Positions 1 to 8,421 are shown, numbered from the stretch's first letter. The stretch is 64,000 nucleotides of DNA from Acidovorax sp. NCPPB 4044 (GCF_028069655.1 NZ_JAMCOS010000001.1:1270001-1334000), one strand, 5' to 3'. Numbers and translations: made by a program. Notes: generated from the sequence alone by a model not told the origin.

Positions 1-158
1 GCGGCACGGTGTCTCTGGTCGGTTTCGGTACCTTCGCGGTGGGCAAGCGCGCCGCCCGCACGGGCCGTAATCCCCGTACCGGTGATACGATTAAGATCAA
101 GGCTGCTAAAGTTCCGAAGTTCCGCCCCGGTAAGGCATTGAAAGATGCCCTCAACTGA
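1..158 (+). CDS. hupB: DNA-binding protein HU, C-terminal part (5' truncated by window)
   Basis: The reading frame begins at base 3 and ends with TGA at 156-158. It gives the last ~51 residues of an HU/IHF-family protein, a small dimeric nucleoid protein that bends DNA without strong sequence preference. The visible part has the beta-arm signature, with GFGTF, an Arg-rich arm and the NPRTG motif, followed by the usual C-terminal helix with [11 protein letters not shown]. Only about 90 residues would be expected in total, so the first ~40 lie upstream of the window. The gene is followed directly by tRNA-Val and then ppiD, an order common in Comamonadaceae. Identification as the beta-type subunit rather than another HU paralogue rests on that context. 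Confidence 0.93.
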   Translation, partial: GTVSLVGFGTFAVGKRAARTGRNPRTGDTIKIKAAKVPKFRPGKALKDALN

Positions 159-176
159 GGCTCGAGGTTTAAGGTG

Positions 177-252
177 GGGTGCTTAGCTCAGTTGGTAGAG
201 CGGCGCCCTTACAAGGCGTAGGTCGGCGGTTCGACCCCGTCAGCACCCACCA
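177..252 (+). tRNA. tRNA-Val (anticodon TAC)
   Basis: A complete cloverleaf is readable. The 7-bp acceptor stem GGGTGCT pairs with AGCACCC, and the D arm contains GCTCAGTTGGTAGAGC. The anticodon loop CTTACAA carries TAC (Val), the T arm contains GGTTCGACC, and CCA is encoded at 250-252. It lies 18 bp after the hupB stop and is followed by a T-rich hairpin, so it may be co-transcribed with hupB. Confidence 0.97.
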
Positions 253-258
253 CCGATC

Positions 259-289
259 AAAAGGCGAACGAAAGTTCGCCTTTTCTTTT
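259..289 (+). terminator. Rho-independent terminator after tRNA-Val
   Basis: An 11-bp stem (AAAAGGCGAAC with GTTCGCCTTTT) closes on a GAAA tetraloop and runs into a T-rich tail. It sits 7 bp after the tRNA 3' end and just before ppiD, separating the hupB/tRNA unit from ppiD. Confidence 0.88.
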
Positions 290-310
290 GTCGCGACTGA
301 AAGACCGAAA

Positions 311-2233
311 ATGTTTGAATCCATCCGCAAGCACTCCAAGATCGTCATGATCGCGTTGTTCTTGCTGATCATTCCGTCGTTTGTCCTGGTGGGCATCGAT
401 CGGAACTACTTCACCAGCAAGAGCCCGGTGGTGGCGCGCGTGGATGGCCATGACATCACGCAGGACGACTGGGACAACGCTCACCGCACCGAGACGGATC
501 GCATCCGCGCGCAGTCTCCTTCTGTCGATCCGAAGCTGCTGGATTCGCCCCGCGCCCGATACGCCACACTGGAGCGGCTGGTCCGTGATCGCGTGCTGCA
601 GACCGCAGCCACGAAGATGCACCTCATTGCGAGCGATGCACAACTGGCCCGAACGCTGCAAGGCATTCCTGCGATCGCCTCGCTCAAGCGTCCGGATGGT
701 TCTTTGGATACGGAAGCCTATCGCGCTCTTGTGGGCTCGCAGGGACTGACGCCCGAAGGCTTCGAGGCCAATGTGCGGCGCGAACTGTCGATCAACCAGG
801 TCATGGGTGGAGTCATGGGCTCTGCATTCGCCGGCCAGGAGCAGGCACGCCTAGCGCTGGATGCGCTCTACCAGCGCCGCGAAATCCAGGTCGCACGGTT
901 CACTGCCAGCGATTTCGCCAGCAAGGTCACGCCCACCGACGCCGACCTGGAGACCTACTACAAATCCCACGAGGCGCAGTTCCGCCAATCGGAGCAGGCC
1001 AATGTGGAGTATGTGGTGCTGGATCTCGACGCGGTGCGTTCCAGCATCACGCTCAGCGACGACGATCTGAAGACCTACTACAAGGAAAACCTGGAGCGTA
1101 TCGCAGGCAAGGAAGAGCGCCGTGCCAGCCATATCCTGATCAACGCCAGCAAGGATGCGCCTGCCGCAGAGCGCGAGAAGGCCAAGGCCCGCGCGACCGA
1201 GTTGCTGGCGCAGGTGCGCAAAGCGCCGGGCACCTTTGCCGAGGTGGCTCGCAAGTCCTCGCAGGACACGGGCTCTGCCTCCTCTGGCGGAGACCTGGGC
1301 TTTTTCGCGCGGGGTGCCATGGTCAAGCCGTTCGAAGATGCCGCCTTCTCGATGAAGAAGGGCGACATCAGCGATGTGGTCGAAAGCGACTTCGGCTACC
1401 ACATCATCCAACTCAACGACATCAAGACGCCCAAGCAGCCGAGCTTCGAAGAAGTGCGCGCCAAGCTGGAGGCAGAGGCCAAGCAGCAGCAGGCCCAACG
1501 GAAGTTCGCAGAGCTTGCGGAAGTCTTCTCGAACACGGTCTACGAGCAGGCGGACAGCCTGCAACCGGTTGCCGACAAGCTGAAGCTGAAAATCCAGACC
1601 GCCAATGGCATCGCCCGCGTGCCCCGCCCCGATGCCCAGGGCCCGCTCGCGAATGCGCGTTTCCTGGAAGCGCTCTTCTCGTCGGATTCGGTGCAAAACA
1701 AGCGCAATACCGAAGCCATCGAGGCCGGGCCCAGCACGTTGGTGGCCGGGCGGGTGGTCACGCATACGCCTGCCCAGACACCCGCCTTCGAGCAGGTGAA
1801 GCCCCGCGTGCGCGAATTGTTCGTGGCGGACCGTTCTGCCGAACTGGCACGTCAGGAAGGCGAAGCCAAGCTGAACGCATGGAAGGCTGCACCTGCAAGC
1901 GCATCTGGTCTGTCCACGGCCGTTACCGTATCGCGCGACAAGCCTCAGAACCAACCCCGCCCCGTGGTGGATGCGGCCCTGCAGGCCAATGCCGACACGC
2001 TTCCCGCGTTCGCAGGTGTGAGCTTGGGCCAGCAGGGATACGCCGTCATCAAGATCAACCGCATCGTACCGCGTGATCCGGCTGACGCTGCCGTGGCGCA
2101 ACAACAGCGCCAGCAATATGCCGAGTTGACCGCGGCAGCCGAAGCCATGGCGTACTACGAGCTGTTGAAAGACCGTTACAAGGTCCAGTTCAAGGTAGCT
2201 CGGCCCACAGAGAACACCGCGACAGAAAATTGA
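311..2233 (+). CDS. ppiD: Peptidyl-prolyl cis-trans isomerase PpiD (periplasmic folding chaperone)
   Basis: A 640-aa inner-membrane-anchored folding factor acting on the periplasmic side, near the Sec translocon in E. coli. The start at 311 gives [17 protein letters not shown] followed by one membrane segment (about residues 13-32), as in PpiD; the open frame upstream of it runs through the tRNA gene and is not coding. A SurA-N-like helical chaperone region follows, then a parvulin domain at about residues 270-370 (RRASHILI near its start, GGDLGFF in the middle, GYHIIQL at its end), then a long helical C-terminal region. Length matches the family (about 620-650 aa). The Shine-Dalgarno is weak. 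It stands alone between two terminator/tRNA blocks, so it probably has its own promoter. Confidence 0.95.
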   Translation: MFESIRKHSKIVMIALFLLIIPSFVLVGIDRNYFTSKSPVVARVDGHDITQDDWDNAHRTETDRIRAQSPSVDPKLLDSPRARYATLERLVRDRVLQTAATKMHLIASDAQLARTLQGIPAIASLKRPDGSLDTEAYRALVGSQGLTPEGFEANVRRELSINQVMGGVMGSAFAGQEQARLALDALYQRREIQVARFTASDFASKVTPTDADLETYYKSHEAQFRQSEQANVEYVVLDLDAVRSSITLSDDDLKTYYKENLERIAGKEERRASHILINASKDAPAAEREKAKARATELLAQVRKAPGTFAEVARKSSQDTGSASSGGDLGFFARGAMVKPFEDAAFSMKKGDISDVVESDFGYHIIQLNDIKTPKQPSFEEVRAKLEAEAKQQQAQRKFAELAEVFSNTVYEQADSLQPVADKLKLKIQTANGIARVPRPDAQGPLANARFLEALFSSDSVQNKRNTEAIEAGPSTLVAGRVVTHTPAQTPAFEQVKPRVRELFVADRSAELARQEGEAKLNAWKAAPASASGLSTAVTVSRDKPQNQPRPVVDAALQANADTLPAFAGVSLGQQGYAVIKINRIVPRDPADAAVAQQQRQQYAELTAAAEAMAYYELLKDRYKVQFKVARPTENTATEN

Positions 2234-2241
2234 CCGTGACG

Positions 2242-2270
2242 TTCAAAACCGGGTTTTCTCTGGTTATAAT
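2242..2270 (+). promoter_or_regulatory. Sigma70-type promoter for tRNA-His
   Basis: A perfect -10 TATAAT (2265-2270) is preceded by TTCAAA (2242-2247) with a 17-bp spacer. The -10 ends 10 bp before the first base of tRNA-His, which fits tRNA transcription with a very short 5' leader. Confidence 0.75.
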
Positions 2271-2280
2271 TTAAAGCTAC

Positions 2281-2357
2281 GGTGGCTGTAGCTCAGTTGG
2301 TAGAGTCCAGGATTGTGATTCCTGTTGTCGTGGGTTCGAGCCCCATCAGCCACCCCA
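2281..2357 (+). tRNA. tRNA-His (anticodon GTG)
   Basis: A complete cloverleaf with the histidine-specific extra G-1 at 2281 facing C73. The acceptor stem GTGGCTG pairs with CAGCCAC, the anticodon loop TTGTGAT carries GTG, the T arm contains GGTTCGAGCC, and CCA is encoded at 2355-2357. It has its own promoter and terminator, so it is a single-gene transcription unit. Confidence 0.97.
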
Positions 2358-2365
2358 GATAAGCA

Positions 2366-2399
2366 AAGCCGCTACAGCCAAAAGCTGTAGCGGCTTTTT
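2366..2399 (+). terminator. Rho-independent terminator after tRNA-His
   Basis: A 12-bp perfect stem (AGCCGCTACAGC with GCTGTAGCGGCT), a 5-nt loop and a T5 run, starting about 9 bp after the tRNA 3' end. Confidence 0.9.
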
Positions 2400-2882
2400 G
2401 CTTTGGCTCCATGAGAACCGCGATCTTGGGTAGCAGATGGCAGATTCTGTTCTACGTGCGCGCGATGGACCTCGGTTCTCGTCATCGCTGCTCCAGCACG
2501 GCTGTTCATATATTTCTTTTGAGAATCGACAGTTTTCGACTTCGTACCGTTTTCTTTTGAAGCGGGTGAATTCCGTCAGGAAGAATTCCTCGTCATCATG
2601 GGCAGCTACCTCTCCTGGCCTTTACATTTTCAGCCTGCCGTAGGACACGGCCGGGGCTCTGCGTCGATCTGTCATCAATGGATCCGGATCGTTTCCGACC
2701 CGAAACGTCTGTAGTCCTTTGGAGGCGAAGGTGTCCGCCGCTACGCAGCGCTCCTACATGCTGAAGAGCCGACCTGGGACGAAGCTACACCACAGGCCTT
2801 GAAGCGGCTGACCAAGCCGCTTCTCCGCGCTCCGCTGGAACGCGCGGCCTGCATCTTCCAACCACGATCCAGGAGAGCATCT
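2400..2882. other. Intergenic stretch with no recognised gene
   Basis: About 480 bp between the tRNA-His terminator and the Gly-rich protein gene. Bases ~2510-2600 are visibly AT-richer than the rest of the window and contain an imperfect GAATTCC/GGAAGAATTC inverted repeat. Short open frames are present, but none has both a ribosome binding site and protein-like codon use. The promoter of the Gly-rich gene must lie here, but I cannot place it. Confidence 0.5.
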
Positions 2883-3308
2883 ATGAAACTGAGTCAACAA
2901 ATGCGGCGCACCGTCCAGTATTGCGCCGGAGTCATGGTCACGGGCGTGGCCCTTGCCGGAGCACCCGCACTGCATGCACAGACCACCGGGGGTGCGATGG
3001 GTGGTGCCAGCGCCGAATCACCCGCCGGTAAGGCCAGCGGTGCCGCATCAAAGCGGTCGGGGTCCAAGGCCGACGACCGGAATACCGGGGGCGGTCGCTC
3101 GCAGGGCGGTAGTGGCACCAACAATGGGGCCGGCGGTTCGACCGGGGGGGCTGGTGGCGGTACCGGTGGCACGGGCGGCACCGGCGGATCTGGACCCGGT
3201 GGCTCCGGATCAGGGACCGGTGGCGGCACAGGTGGCTCTGGCGGCGGCGACGGGGGGACTGGAGGCAGCGGATCCGGGGGCAGTGGCGCTGGAGCGGGAG
3301 GGCGCTGA
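2883..3308 (+). CDS. Exported glycine-rich low-complexity protein
   Basis: A 141-aa protein of unknown function. The start at 2883 is chosen because an AGGAGAG Shine-Dalgarno lies 6 bp upstream and the product then begins with a classical signal peptide: basic MKLSQQMRR, a hydrophobic core and a cleavage site near ALHAQ (about residue 33). After a short linker rich in Ala, Ser and Lys, the last ~80 residues are almost only Gly, Thr and Ser in GGTGG/GGSG repeats. Such sequence forms flexible glycine loops or adhesin-like surface material. A 10-bp GC hairpin follows the stop. The gene is isolated between two tRNA genes. The signal peptide argues for secretion or a periplasmic place; anything beyond that is inference. 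Confidence 0.72.
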   Translation: MKLSQQMRRTVQYCAGVMVTGVALAGAPALHAQTTGGAMGGASAESPAGKASGAASKRSGSKADDRNTGGGRSQGGSGTNNGAGGSTGGAGGGTGGTGGTGGSGPGGSGSGTGGGTGGSGGGDGGTGGSGSGGSGAGAGGR

Positions 3309-3315
3309 TCCCGTC

Positions 3316-3338
3316 AAGCGGGCCCTTTGGGCCCGCTT
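3316..3338 (+). terminator. GC-rich hairpin after the Gly-rich gene
   Basis: A 10-bp perfect stem (AAGCGGGCCC with GGGCCCGCTT) with a TTT loop begins 7 bp after the stop codon. No T tract follows, so it may stabilise the mRNA 3' end or act as a weak terminator. Confidence 0.55.
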
Positions 3339-3522
3339 CAATCCAGGCAGCAGGAACGAGCAGTGGCGGCGGCTTTCAGATCGGTGCGCAGAAATTGCTC
3401 ATCCGTTGATTCAGGGATTCGCGACCCAGGCACGATTTCCTACAAGCGCTGGCACGTGTTTCCCACTCCCGCAAGCGGGGAGCCAAAGGTCCAATGGCAT
3501 CACGCAATCACAGGAGGTTCCC

Positions 3523-3735
3523 ATGCATGTTTCTCGATGGAGCGCGCCCGAGTCTCTCATGGGAGCGGGTGTCCGGCCCCCGCAGATGGGGCAACACGAA
3601 ATTGCTCGCAGGCAGATCCAGCAGGGCGACCTGGAGCCCCGGTTGTACATGCAGGACATCCCGGACAGCCCGGGATACTCCGAACCCCAGTTTTCCGATT
3701 CGGGGGCAACGTCTTCCTTCCAATGGCTGGGATGA
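3523..3735 (+). CDS. Candidate small protein (70 aa), unknown function
   Basis: The ATG at 3523 is preceded by a full-consensus Shine-Dalgarno, CAGGAGG (3511-3517), at 5-bp spacing, the best in this region. The 70-aa product has no signal peptide or membrane segment. It is rich in Gln, Ser, Pro and Met and polar in its C-terminal half (PDSPGYSEPQFSDSG). I do not recognise it. Codon use is less GC-biased than in neighbouring genes, which fits recent acquisition or a chance frame. It lies between the Gly-rich gene and tRNA-Arg. The strong ribosome binding site is the main reason to list it. Confidence 0.38.
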   Translation: MHVSRWSAPESLMGAGVRPPQMGQHEIARRQIQQGDLEPRLYMQDIPDSPGYSEPQFSDSGATSSFQWLG

Positions 3736-4215
3736 AACTGGCAGCGGCCACGGACCTTTTCAAACTTCGCTTGCGATGTAACGCTGACGCTGAATGAGCC
3801 CACGGCGTAGTCACCGATGGGGCCCGTCGACGTCGCCGGTAAAGAATGCGATCTGCGTGCGGTGACTAGCGTTGCGCTAAACATTGATCCATGCATCGCA
3901 TGGCACTCGGCCACGGCAGCCGCTCGCCTTGTTGCGCCGATGGCAGGCCCGGCTTTCAAACGCCGAATTCTTGGAGGGTGCAAGGCTGCATCGTTGCGTT
4001 GAGCAGGAAAAGCATTGCAAGAATGAGCGGTGCAGCCAATTCTCAGCCGTTGCAGAACTGTGCTGCGCAGAATGCGAAGGATGCTGCCAGGGCTCTTTGA
4101 CAGAAACTCAGCAGCGATCGCACCGCCGCAGGTGCCAGCGGCTGGCTGCGCCTCAATTCTTCCCTGAAACTTCCCTCAGTCTGCCGACGAACTGCAGTTT
4201 TCAGAGGAGGGATGA
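3736..4215. other. Intergenic stretch with no recognised gene
   Basis: About 480 bp leading to tRNA-Arg. Open frames occur on both strands, but none has protein-like codon use together with a plausible start. The longest plus-strand frame runs through the tRNA gene and is rejected. Composition is less GC-rich than the flanks. No terminator, repeat or integrase remnant was found. Confidence 0.45.
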
Positions 4216-4292
4216 TGGCCTGCCCGGAGGGACTCGAACCCCCGACCTATTGCTTAGAAGGCAATTGCTCTATCCAGTTGAGCTACGGGCAG
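4216..4292 (-). tRNA. tRNA-Arg (anticodon TCT)
   Basis: Read on the minus strand from 4292. The acceptor stem CTGCCCG pairs with CGGGCAG, the D arm contains GCTCAACTGGATAGAGC, the anticodon loop CTTCTAA carries TCT (Arg), the T arm contains GGTTCGAGTCC, and CCA is encoded at 4218-4216. Length is 77 nt. It faces the gene-poor region. Confidence 0.95.
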
Positions 4293-4563
4293 ACGGGATG
4301 GAAATTGCACCAAACGCGGCCCTGCCAGGGCCGTGGTGCATCTGCCGGATCGCGGCGTGCCTGTCCCCTGACGCGAGGCATCTGAGCCCACTGCTACTGG
4401 GCTGCACAGCAATGCTCCCGAAGCACGCGATCATACCCGGCCCGGTGCCCGCTCCGACCTGTGGGCAGGCCGTCTGCGCGGTTCGGCGGCTTTGCGGTTA
4501 TAACGGAATGGCCGCCACCCTCCGCGCGCTTTCTGCGCTGTCTGCCAAAGCCCTCTTTGACAC

Positions 4564-6315
4564 ATGCCCCACAGCGTATCCCTCATCCACACCATTGCCG
4601 TCGGGCTCGGGCTTGCACTGGTTCTCGGTTTCCTGGCGACCCGCGTGCGCTTGCCTGCACTCGTCGGCTACCTGCTGGCCGGGGTGGCGATCGGGCCCTA
4701 CACCCCGGGTTTCGTGGCCGATGGCGCCATGGCCAGCCAGTTGGCGGAGATCGGGGTCATGTTGCTGATGTTCGGGGTCGGGCTGCATTTCTCGCTGGGC
4801 GATCTGTTGGCGGTGCGCAAGATCGCGTTGCCTGGGGCCATCGTCCAGATGGCCGTGGCGACGATGCTCGGCATGGGTCTGGCTACGTGGTGGGGCTGGG
4901 GCCTCGGGGGGGCGCTCGTGTTCGGCCTGTCGCTCTCGGTAGCCAGCACGGTGGTGCTGTTGCGGGCGCTGGAAACGCTTGGCATCCTGGATTCCTACAC
5001 AGGCCGCATCGCCGTCGGGTGGCTGGTGGTGGAAGACCTGGCCATGGTGCTGGTGCTGGTGCTTCTACCGCCGCTTGCGGGCTGGCTCGGCGGCAGCGCT
5101 GCCGTACAGGATGCCTCCCATCCCCCGCTGTGGAAGACCCTGGGATGGACGCTCGCGCAGGTCGGCGGCTTCGTGGCGCTGATGCTGCTGGTGGGGCGCC
5201 GGGTGTTCCCCTGGGTGCTGTGGCAGGTGGCGCGCACGGGCTCGCGCGAGCTTTTCACGCTGTGCGTGGTGGCTGCGGCAGTGGGGATCGCCTTCGGCTC
5301 GGCCGCGCTTTTCGGGGTGTCATTTGCGCTGGGCGCGTTCTTCGCGGGCATGGTGATGCGCGAATCGGAGTTCAGCCACCGCGCCGCGCAGGAATCGCTG
5401 CCGCTGCGCGACGCCTTCGCCGTGCTGTTCTTCGTCTCGGTGGGCATGCTTTTCGATCCGCGCGTGCTGCTGGAGCGGCCCTTCCAGGTGCTGGCCGTGG
5501 TGGCCATCATCATCATCGGCAAGACGCTCGCGGCAGCCGCATTGGTGCTGGCCTTTCGGTACCCACTCAACACCGCGCTCACGGTGTCCGCCAGCCTGGC
5601 CCAGATCGGCGAGTTCTCTTTCATCCTGGTGGGGCTGGGTGCTTCGCTCGGGTTGCTGCCGCCCGAAGGCGCGAGCCTGGTTCTGGCCGGCGCGCTCATC
5701 TCCATTGCCGTCAATCCGATCCTGTTCCGTGCGATTGCGCCGCTGCAGGACTGGCTGCGCGCGCGCTCCGCATGGGCGCGGCAGCTTGAACTGCGCGACG
5801 ATCCGCTCGCGGAGCTTCCGGTCAGCACGCACCAGCGCTACCTGGCGCGGCAGGTGGTGCTGGTGGGCTATGGCCGGGTCGGGCGCCGCATTGCCGCGGC
5901 ACTGGCGGCGCGCGACATTCCCTTCGTGGTGGCCGAGCAGAACCGCGAGCTGGTGGAGCACATGCGATCGGCCGGCATGGTGGCGGTGGCGGGCGATGCG
6001 GTCGACCCGGCCGTGCTGATCCAGGCGCACATCGCGCGCGCGCACATGCTCGTGATCGCCACGCCCGACACGCTGGATGTGCGGCAGATCGTCGCCACAG
6101 CGCGCACGCTCAACCCGGCCATCGAGACGGTGGTGCGCTCCCACAATGAGGAAGAGGCCGAACTGCTCGAAAACGAAGGCGTGGGCAAGGTCTTCCTGGG
6201 CGAGGAAGCACTGGCGGTGGCCATGACCGCCCATGTCGTGACGGTGGCCGGCTCGCGCGAGCCATGGGGCACCACGGCGCCCGGGGCGCTGGACGAACAC
6301 CACGCGTCGGTCTAG
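4564..6315 (+). CDS. ybaL: YbaL/KefB-type cation:proton antiporter with RCK domain
   Basis: A 583-aa CPA2-family monovalent cation/H+ antiporter of the inner membrane. The first ~390 residues are a multi-spanning Na+/H+-exchanger domain; the stretches LVGYLLAGVAIGP and GVMLLMFGVGLHFSL closely resemble E. coli YbaL as I remember it. A cytoplasmic RCK/TrkA-N nucleotide-binding domain follows from about residue 418, with the Rossmann motif VLVGYGRVGRR and an acidic turn. The stop comes soon after the RCK domain. It is single-gene: tRNA-Arg lies upstream on the other strand, and a dispersed hairpin element and tandem repeat lie downstream. Substrate (K+ or Na+) cannot be told from sequence. KefB and KefC are the alternative names, but the N-terminus fits YbaL better. 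Confidence 0.9.
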   Translation: MPHSVSLIHTIAVGLGLALVLGFLATRVRLPALVGYLLAGVAIGPYTPGFVADGAMASQLAEIGVMLLMFGVGLHFSLGDLLAVRKIALPGAIVQMAVATMLGMGLATWWGWGLGGALVFGLSLSVASTVVLLRALETLGILDSYTGRIAVGWLVVEDLAMVLVLVLLPPLAGWLGGSAAVQDASHPPLWKTLGWTLAQVGGFVALMLLVGRRVFPWVLWQVARTGSRELFTLCVVAAAVGIAFGSAALFGVSFALGAFFAGMVMRESEFSHRAAQESLPLRDAFAVLFFVSVGMLFDPRVLLERPFQVLAVVAIIIIGKTLAAAALVLAFRYPLNTALTVSASLAQIGEFSFILVGLGASLGLLPPEGASLVLAGALISIAVNPILFRAIAPLQDWLRARSAWARQLELRDDPLAELPVSTHQRYLARQVVLVGYGRVGRRIAAALAARDIPFVVAEQNRELVEHMRSAGMVAVAGDAVDPAVLIQAHIARAHMLVIATPDTLDVRQIVATARTLNPAIETVVRSHNEEEAELLENEGVGKVFLGEEALAVAMTAHVVTVAGSREPWGTTAPGALDEHHASV

Positions 6316-6350
6316 AACGCCATTCTTCGGGTGGTATCGGCAGGTTGGGG

Positions 6351-6408
6351 TGAAAAACCTCTCATGCCGCCGGATTCACTCAATAGTTTGCTATATTTTT
6401 AATAGCAG
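6351..6408 (+). repeat. Dispersed hairpin element, copy 1
   Basis: Starts with GAAAAACCTCTC, continues with ATGCCGCCGGATTC and ends in the hairpin TGCTATATTTTTAATAGCA. It lies 35 bp after the ybaL stop, in the same orientation. The same arrangement recurs four more times in the window (30587, 35754, 38638, 62395). Its AT-rich 3' half contrasts with the GC-rich surroundings. Confidence 0.85.
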
Positions 6409-6473
6409 TTGGATGGAGCCGATGGCCTGGAGGAACAGCCGGAGGCCTGGCAGTCAGGTGAGCGGCTCATCAT

Positions 6474-6521
6474 GCCCACCTGCCCACCTGCCCACCTGCC
6501 CACCTGCCCACCTGCCCACCT
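6474..6521 (+). repeat. 8-bp tandem repeat (GCCCACCT) x 6
   Basis: Six perfect head-to-tail copies of GCCCACCT between the ybaL-side repeat element and the 3' end of the M14 peptidase gene. There are no spacers, so it is a simple tandem array. Unit identity suggests recent slippage and possible length variation between strains. Confidence 0.95.
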
Positions 6522-6555
6522 GCACCGGCGAAGATCCCGGCCGGGCGGGACCGGG

Positions 6556-8421
6556 TCAGTCGGGTTCCTCGAACACCAGCGACGGTGTCGCCATCACCCG
6601 GGCGGTGTCGGAGAGCGAGTCGATGAGCCGGTTTGCAAAGTAGCTGTTCTGCGTGTCCGGTTCGAGCGCTGCGGCGGCCAGGTTGGCGAGCGGTTGGTTG
6701 AGCGGCACGTAGTAGCTGCCCGCTGGCGCGTCGATGGCGGTGCGCACGGCGGAGACCTGCACCCGCACCACGTCCGAGGCACCGGCCACGGTACCGCGCA
6801 CATCCTCGCGCGGGGCCGTATCCCGAGACGTTTCACGGAAGGTGTCGGCCAGCAGCGATCCCTGCTCCGCCACACGCATCACCTGCAGTCCCAGCAGTTT
6901 GAGGCGCTCCACGGCAGTGCTGGCAGAGGGGGCCAGCCAGTATCCGCAGGGCCGGGGCCGGCTGGAGAGCGTACGCAGTTCCAGGGACGAATTCCAGTCC
7001 ACCCGCACCGTCTTGTCGGCGCCCGTCTCGGGGTCGAGCATGAGCAGGTCGCGCTGCGTGGCCGTGGGGCCCGCGTCGATGGCGATTTCGCCGCGGCAGG
7101 CCTGGGCGGCCGTGTCGCGCGCGACGAACGACCGCACCTGCTCCAGGTTGGCCGAGCGTTCCGCAGTGCTGCGCAGCGCGCTGGAGATGGCCGTGACCTG
7201 CGTGTGCACACGCCGCTGGATGTGCGTGCGCTCGATGCCCACGCCCCGGGTTTCGATGAGCAGGCTCACCGCGTTCTTCAGGCCGTTCACGTTGCGACCG
7301 GTGTCGGGCCGGGTGCCGCCCATGGAGACGCGGCGGTCGGCCGGATCGGTGGAGGTGGTGTAGTACCACTCGCTGGTCAGGCTCTGGCCCTGCAGGGCCG
7401 CCACCATGGGCTGGTGATACCACTCGCGGGAGGCCTTGGAGAGAAACTCCGGCACGTTCGCGGTGGTGGCGTACTGCAGCAGCGCGTCGTAGCGCTGGAT
7501 ACCGCCGAATTTCTGGAGGAAGCGTCCGGCCACCGTGTATTCGTGCGCGTCGATGACGGCGATGGGCCGGTAATCGCGTACCAGCCGCGCGAGCGCCTGG
7601 GCTTCCGGCGTGGTGAGCAGGAGGTGGTCGCGGTTCAGGTCGGTGCCGTTGGCCGTGACGCGGGTCCCGGCTTCCGCGCCATCCGGATTGGCGCGCGGCA
7701 CGATCACGACATTGATGCGGTCCAGCAGCGGCTCCAGCAGGCCTTGCGAGACTTCGCGCGCGATCATCAGCAGGGCCTCGGCACCTGCCGGCTCGTCGCC
7801 ATGCTGCTGGCCGATCAGCACCACCGTGGGCCGGCCGCTGGCGTCCAGGTCGGCCAGGCTGGTGCTTGCGCCGCGCGTGGCGACCAGGGCTTCCAGTGGC
7901 GTGCCGCGCTGCGAGCGGCCCCATTCGATCACGCCGACCTTGGTGGCGCTACCTGCCAGCGGAGCGAGGCGGTGCAGCCATTGAGACGCTTCGCCATTGG
8001 TGGTGAATGCGCGGCGCCCGTCCCCGAGGCCCGGCGTGTCGTAGCGCACGGCAGGGTCGGGAAAGCGCGCGGCGACGGAGGCGCTGTAGGGCAGGGGGCC
8101 CGCTGGCGGAGCTGCTGCTTCCGGAGCGGCCGGGGCGGCGGCCGGCTCCTGTTGCGGGATCAGGGGCGTATTGGTGACGGGTGAGGTGACGACCTCGGCC
8201 CGGGTGGTTCCGAGCGGAGGCGGAACGGTGCGCTCCGGGGCGGGGCGAGCCGGCGTGCGCGAAGGCAGCGGCGTCGAAACGGTGGCGGGCCAGGGCGGCA
8301 GCGGGGTGCTGCTGCAGCCGGCGGCCAATGCGGCAATGGCCAATACCAGCGGCCCGAGCGCCCGCGGCGGCAAGGCGAGGGCTGCGGACCCGGATGGGCG
8401 ATGGGCGAGAGGCTGGTTCAT
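6556..8421 (-). CDS. M14-family zinc carboxypeptidase, predicted lipoprotein
   Basis: A 621-aa predicted envelope peptidase. The N-terminus has a signal sequence with a lipobox ending LAAGC (Cys36), so the mature protein should be lipidated. A Pro/Ala-rich linker (residues ~38-115) precedes the M14 domain. Zinc ligands are visible as H207-G-D-E210 in QQHGDEPAG and H293 in IDAHEY, with NPDG and DLNRD between them as in carboxypeptidases acting on peptides or peptidoglycan fragments. The C-terminal ~200 residues form an extra region common in larger bacterial M14 proteins. It lies downstream of rhlE on the same strand but 240 bp away, so separate transcription is likely. Substrate is unknown. 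Confidence 0.85.
   Translation of the reverse strand: MNQPLAHRPSGSAALALPPRALGPLVLAIAALAAGCSSTPLPPWPATVSTPLPSRTPARPAPERTVPPPLGTTRAEVVTSPVTNTPLIPQQEPAAAPAAPEAAAPPAGPLPYSASVAARFPDPAVRYDTPGLGDGRRAFTTNGEASQWLHRLAPLAGSATKVGVIEWGRSQRGTPLEALVATRGASTSLADLDASGRPTVVLIGQQHGDEPAGAEALLMIAREVSQGLLEPLLDRINVVIVPRANPDGAEAGTRVTANGTDLNRDHLLLTTPEAQALARLVRDYRPIAVIDAHEYTVAGRFLQKFGGIQRYDALLQYATTANVPEFLSKASREWYHQPMVAALQGQSLTSEWYYTTSTDPADRRVSMGGTRPDTGRNVNGLKNAVSLLIETRGVGIERTHIQRRVHTQVTAISSALRSTAERSANLEQVRSFVARDTAAQACRGEIAIDAGPTATQRDLLMLDPETGADKTVRVDWNSSLELRTLSSRPRPCGYWLAPSASTAVERLKLLGLQVMRVAEQGSLLADTFRETSRDTAPREDVRGTVAGASDVVRVQVSAVRTAIDAPAGSYYVPLNQPLANLAAAALEPDTQNSYFANRLIDSLSDTARVMATPSLVFEEPD

Noticed and set aside
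179..310. Upstream extension of ppiD through tRNA-Val and its terminator
   Set aside because: The frame is open by chance; translating a tRNA and terminator is implausible, and the ATG at 311 gives a normal PpiD N-terminus.
2230..2270. TTGACC at 2230-2235 as -35 for tRNA-His
   Set aside because: Its spacing to TATAAT is 29 bp; TTCAAA with 17-bp spacing is the better partner.
2400..4215. Genomic island or prophage remnant between tRNA-His and tRNA-Arg
   Set aside because: Composition is slightly different, but no integrase, transposase, attachment-site repeat of a tRNA end or phage gene was found.
4200..4216. AGGAGGG followed by ATG just before tRNA-Arg on the plus strand
   Set aside because: The frame would enter the tRNA gene on the opposite strand and end without a plausible product.
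3884..4768. 294-codon plus-strand frame between 3.9 and 4.8 kb
   Set aside because: It runs through the complete tRNA-Arg gene and into ybaL in another frame.
6474..6521. Possible small CRISPR-like array
   Set aside because: Units are 8 bp with no spacers; it is a simple tandem repeat and no cas gene is near.
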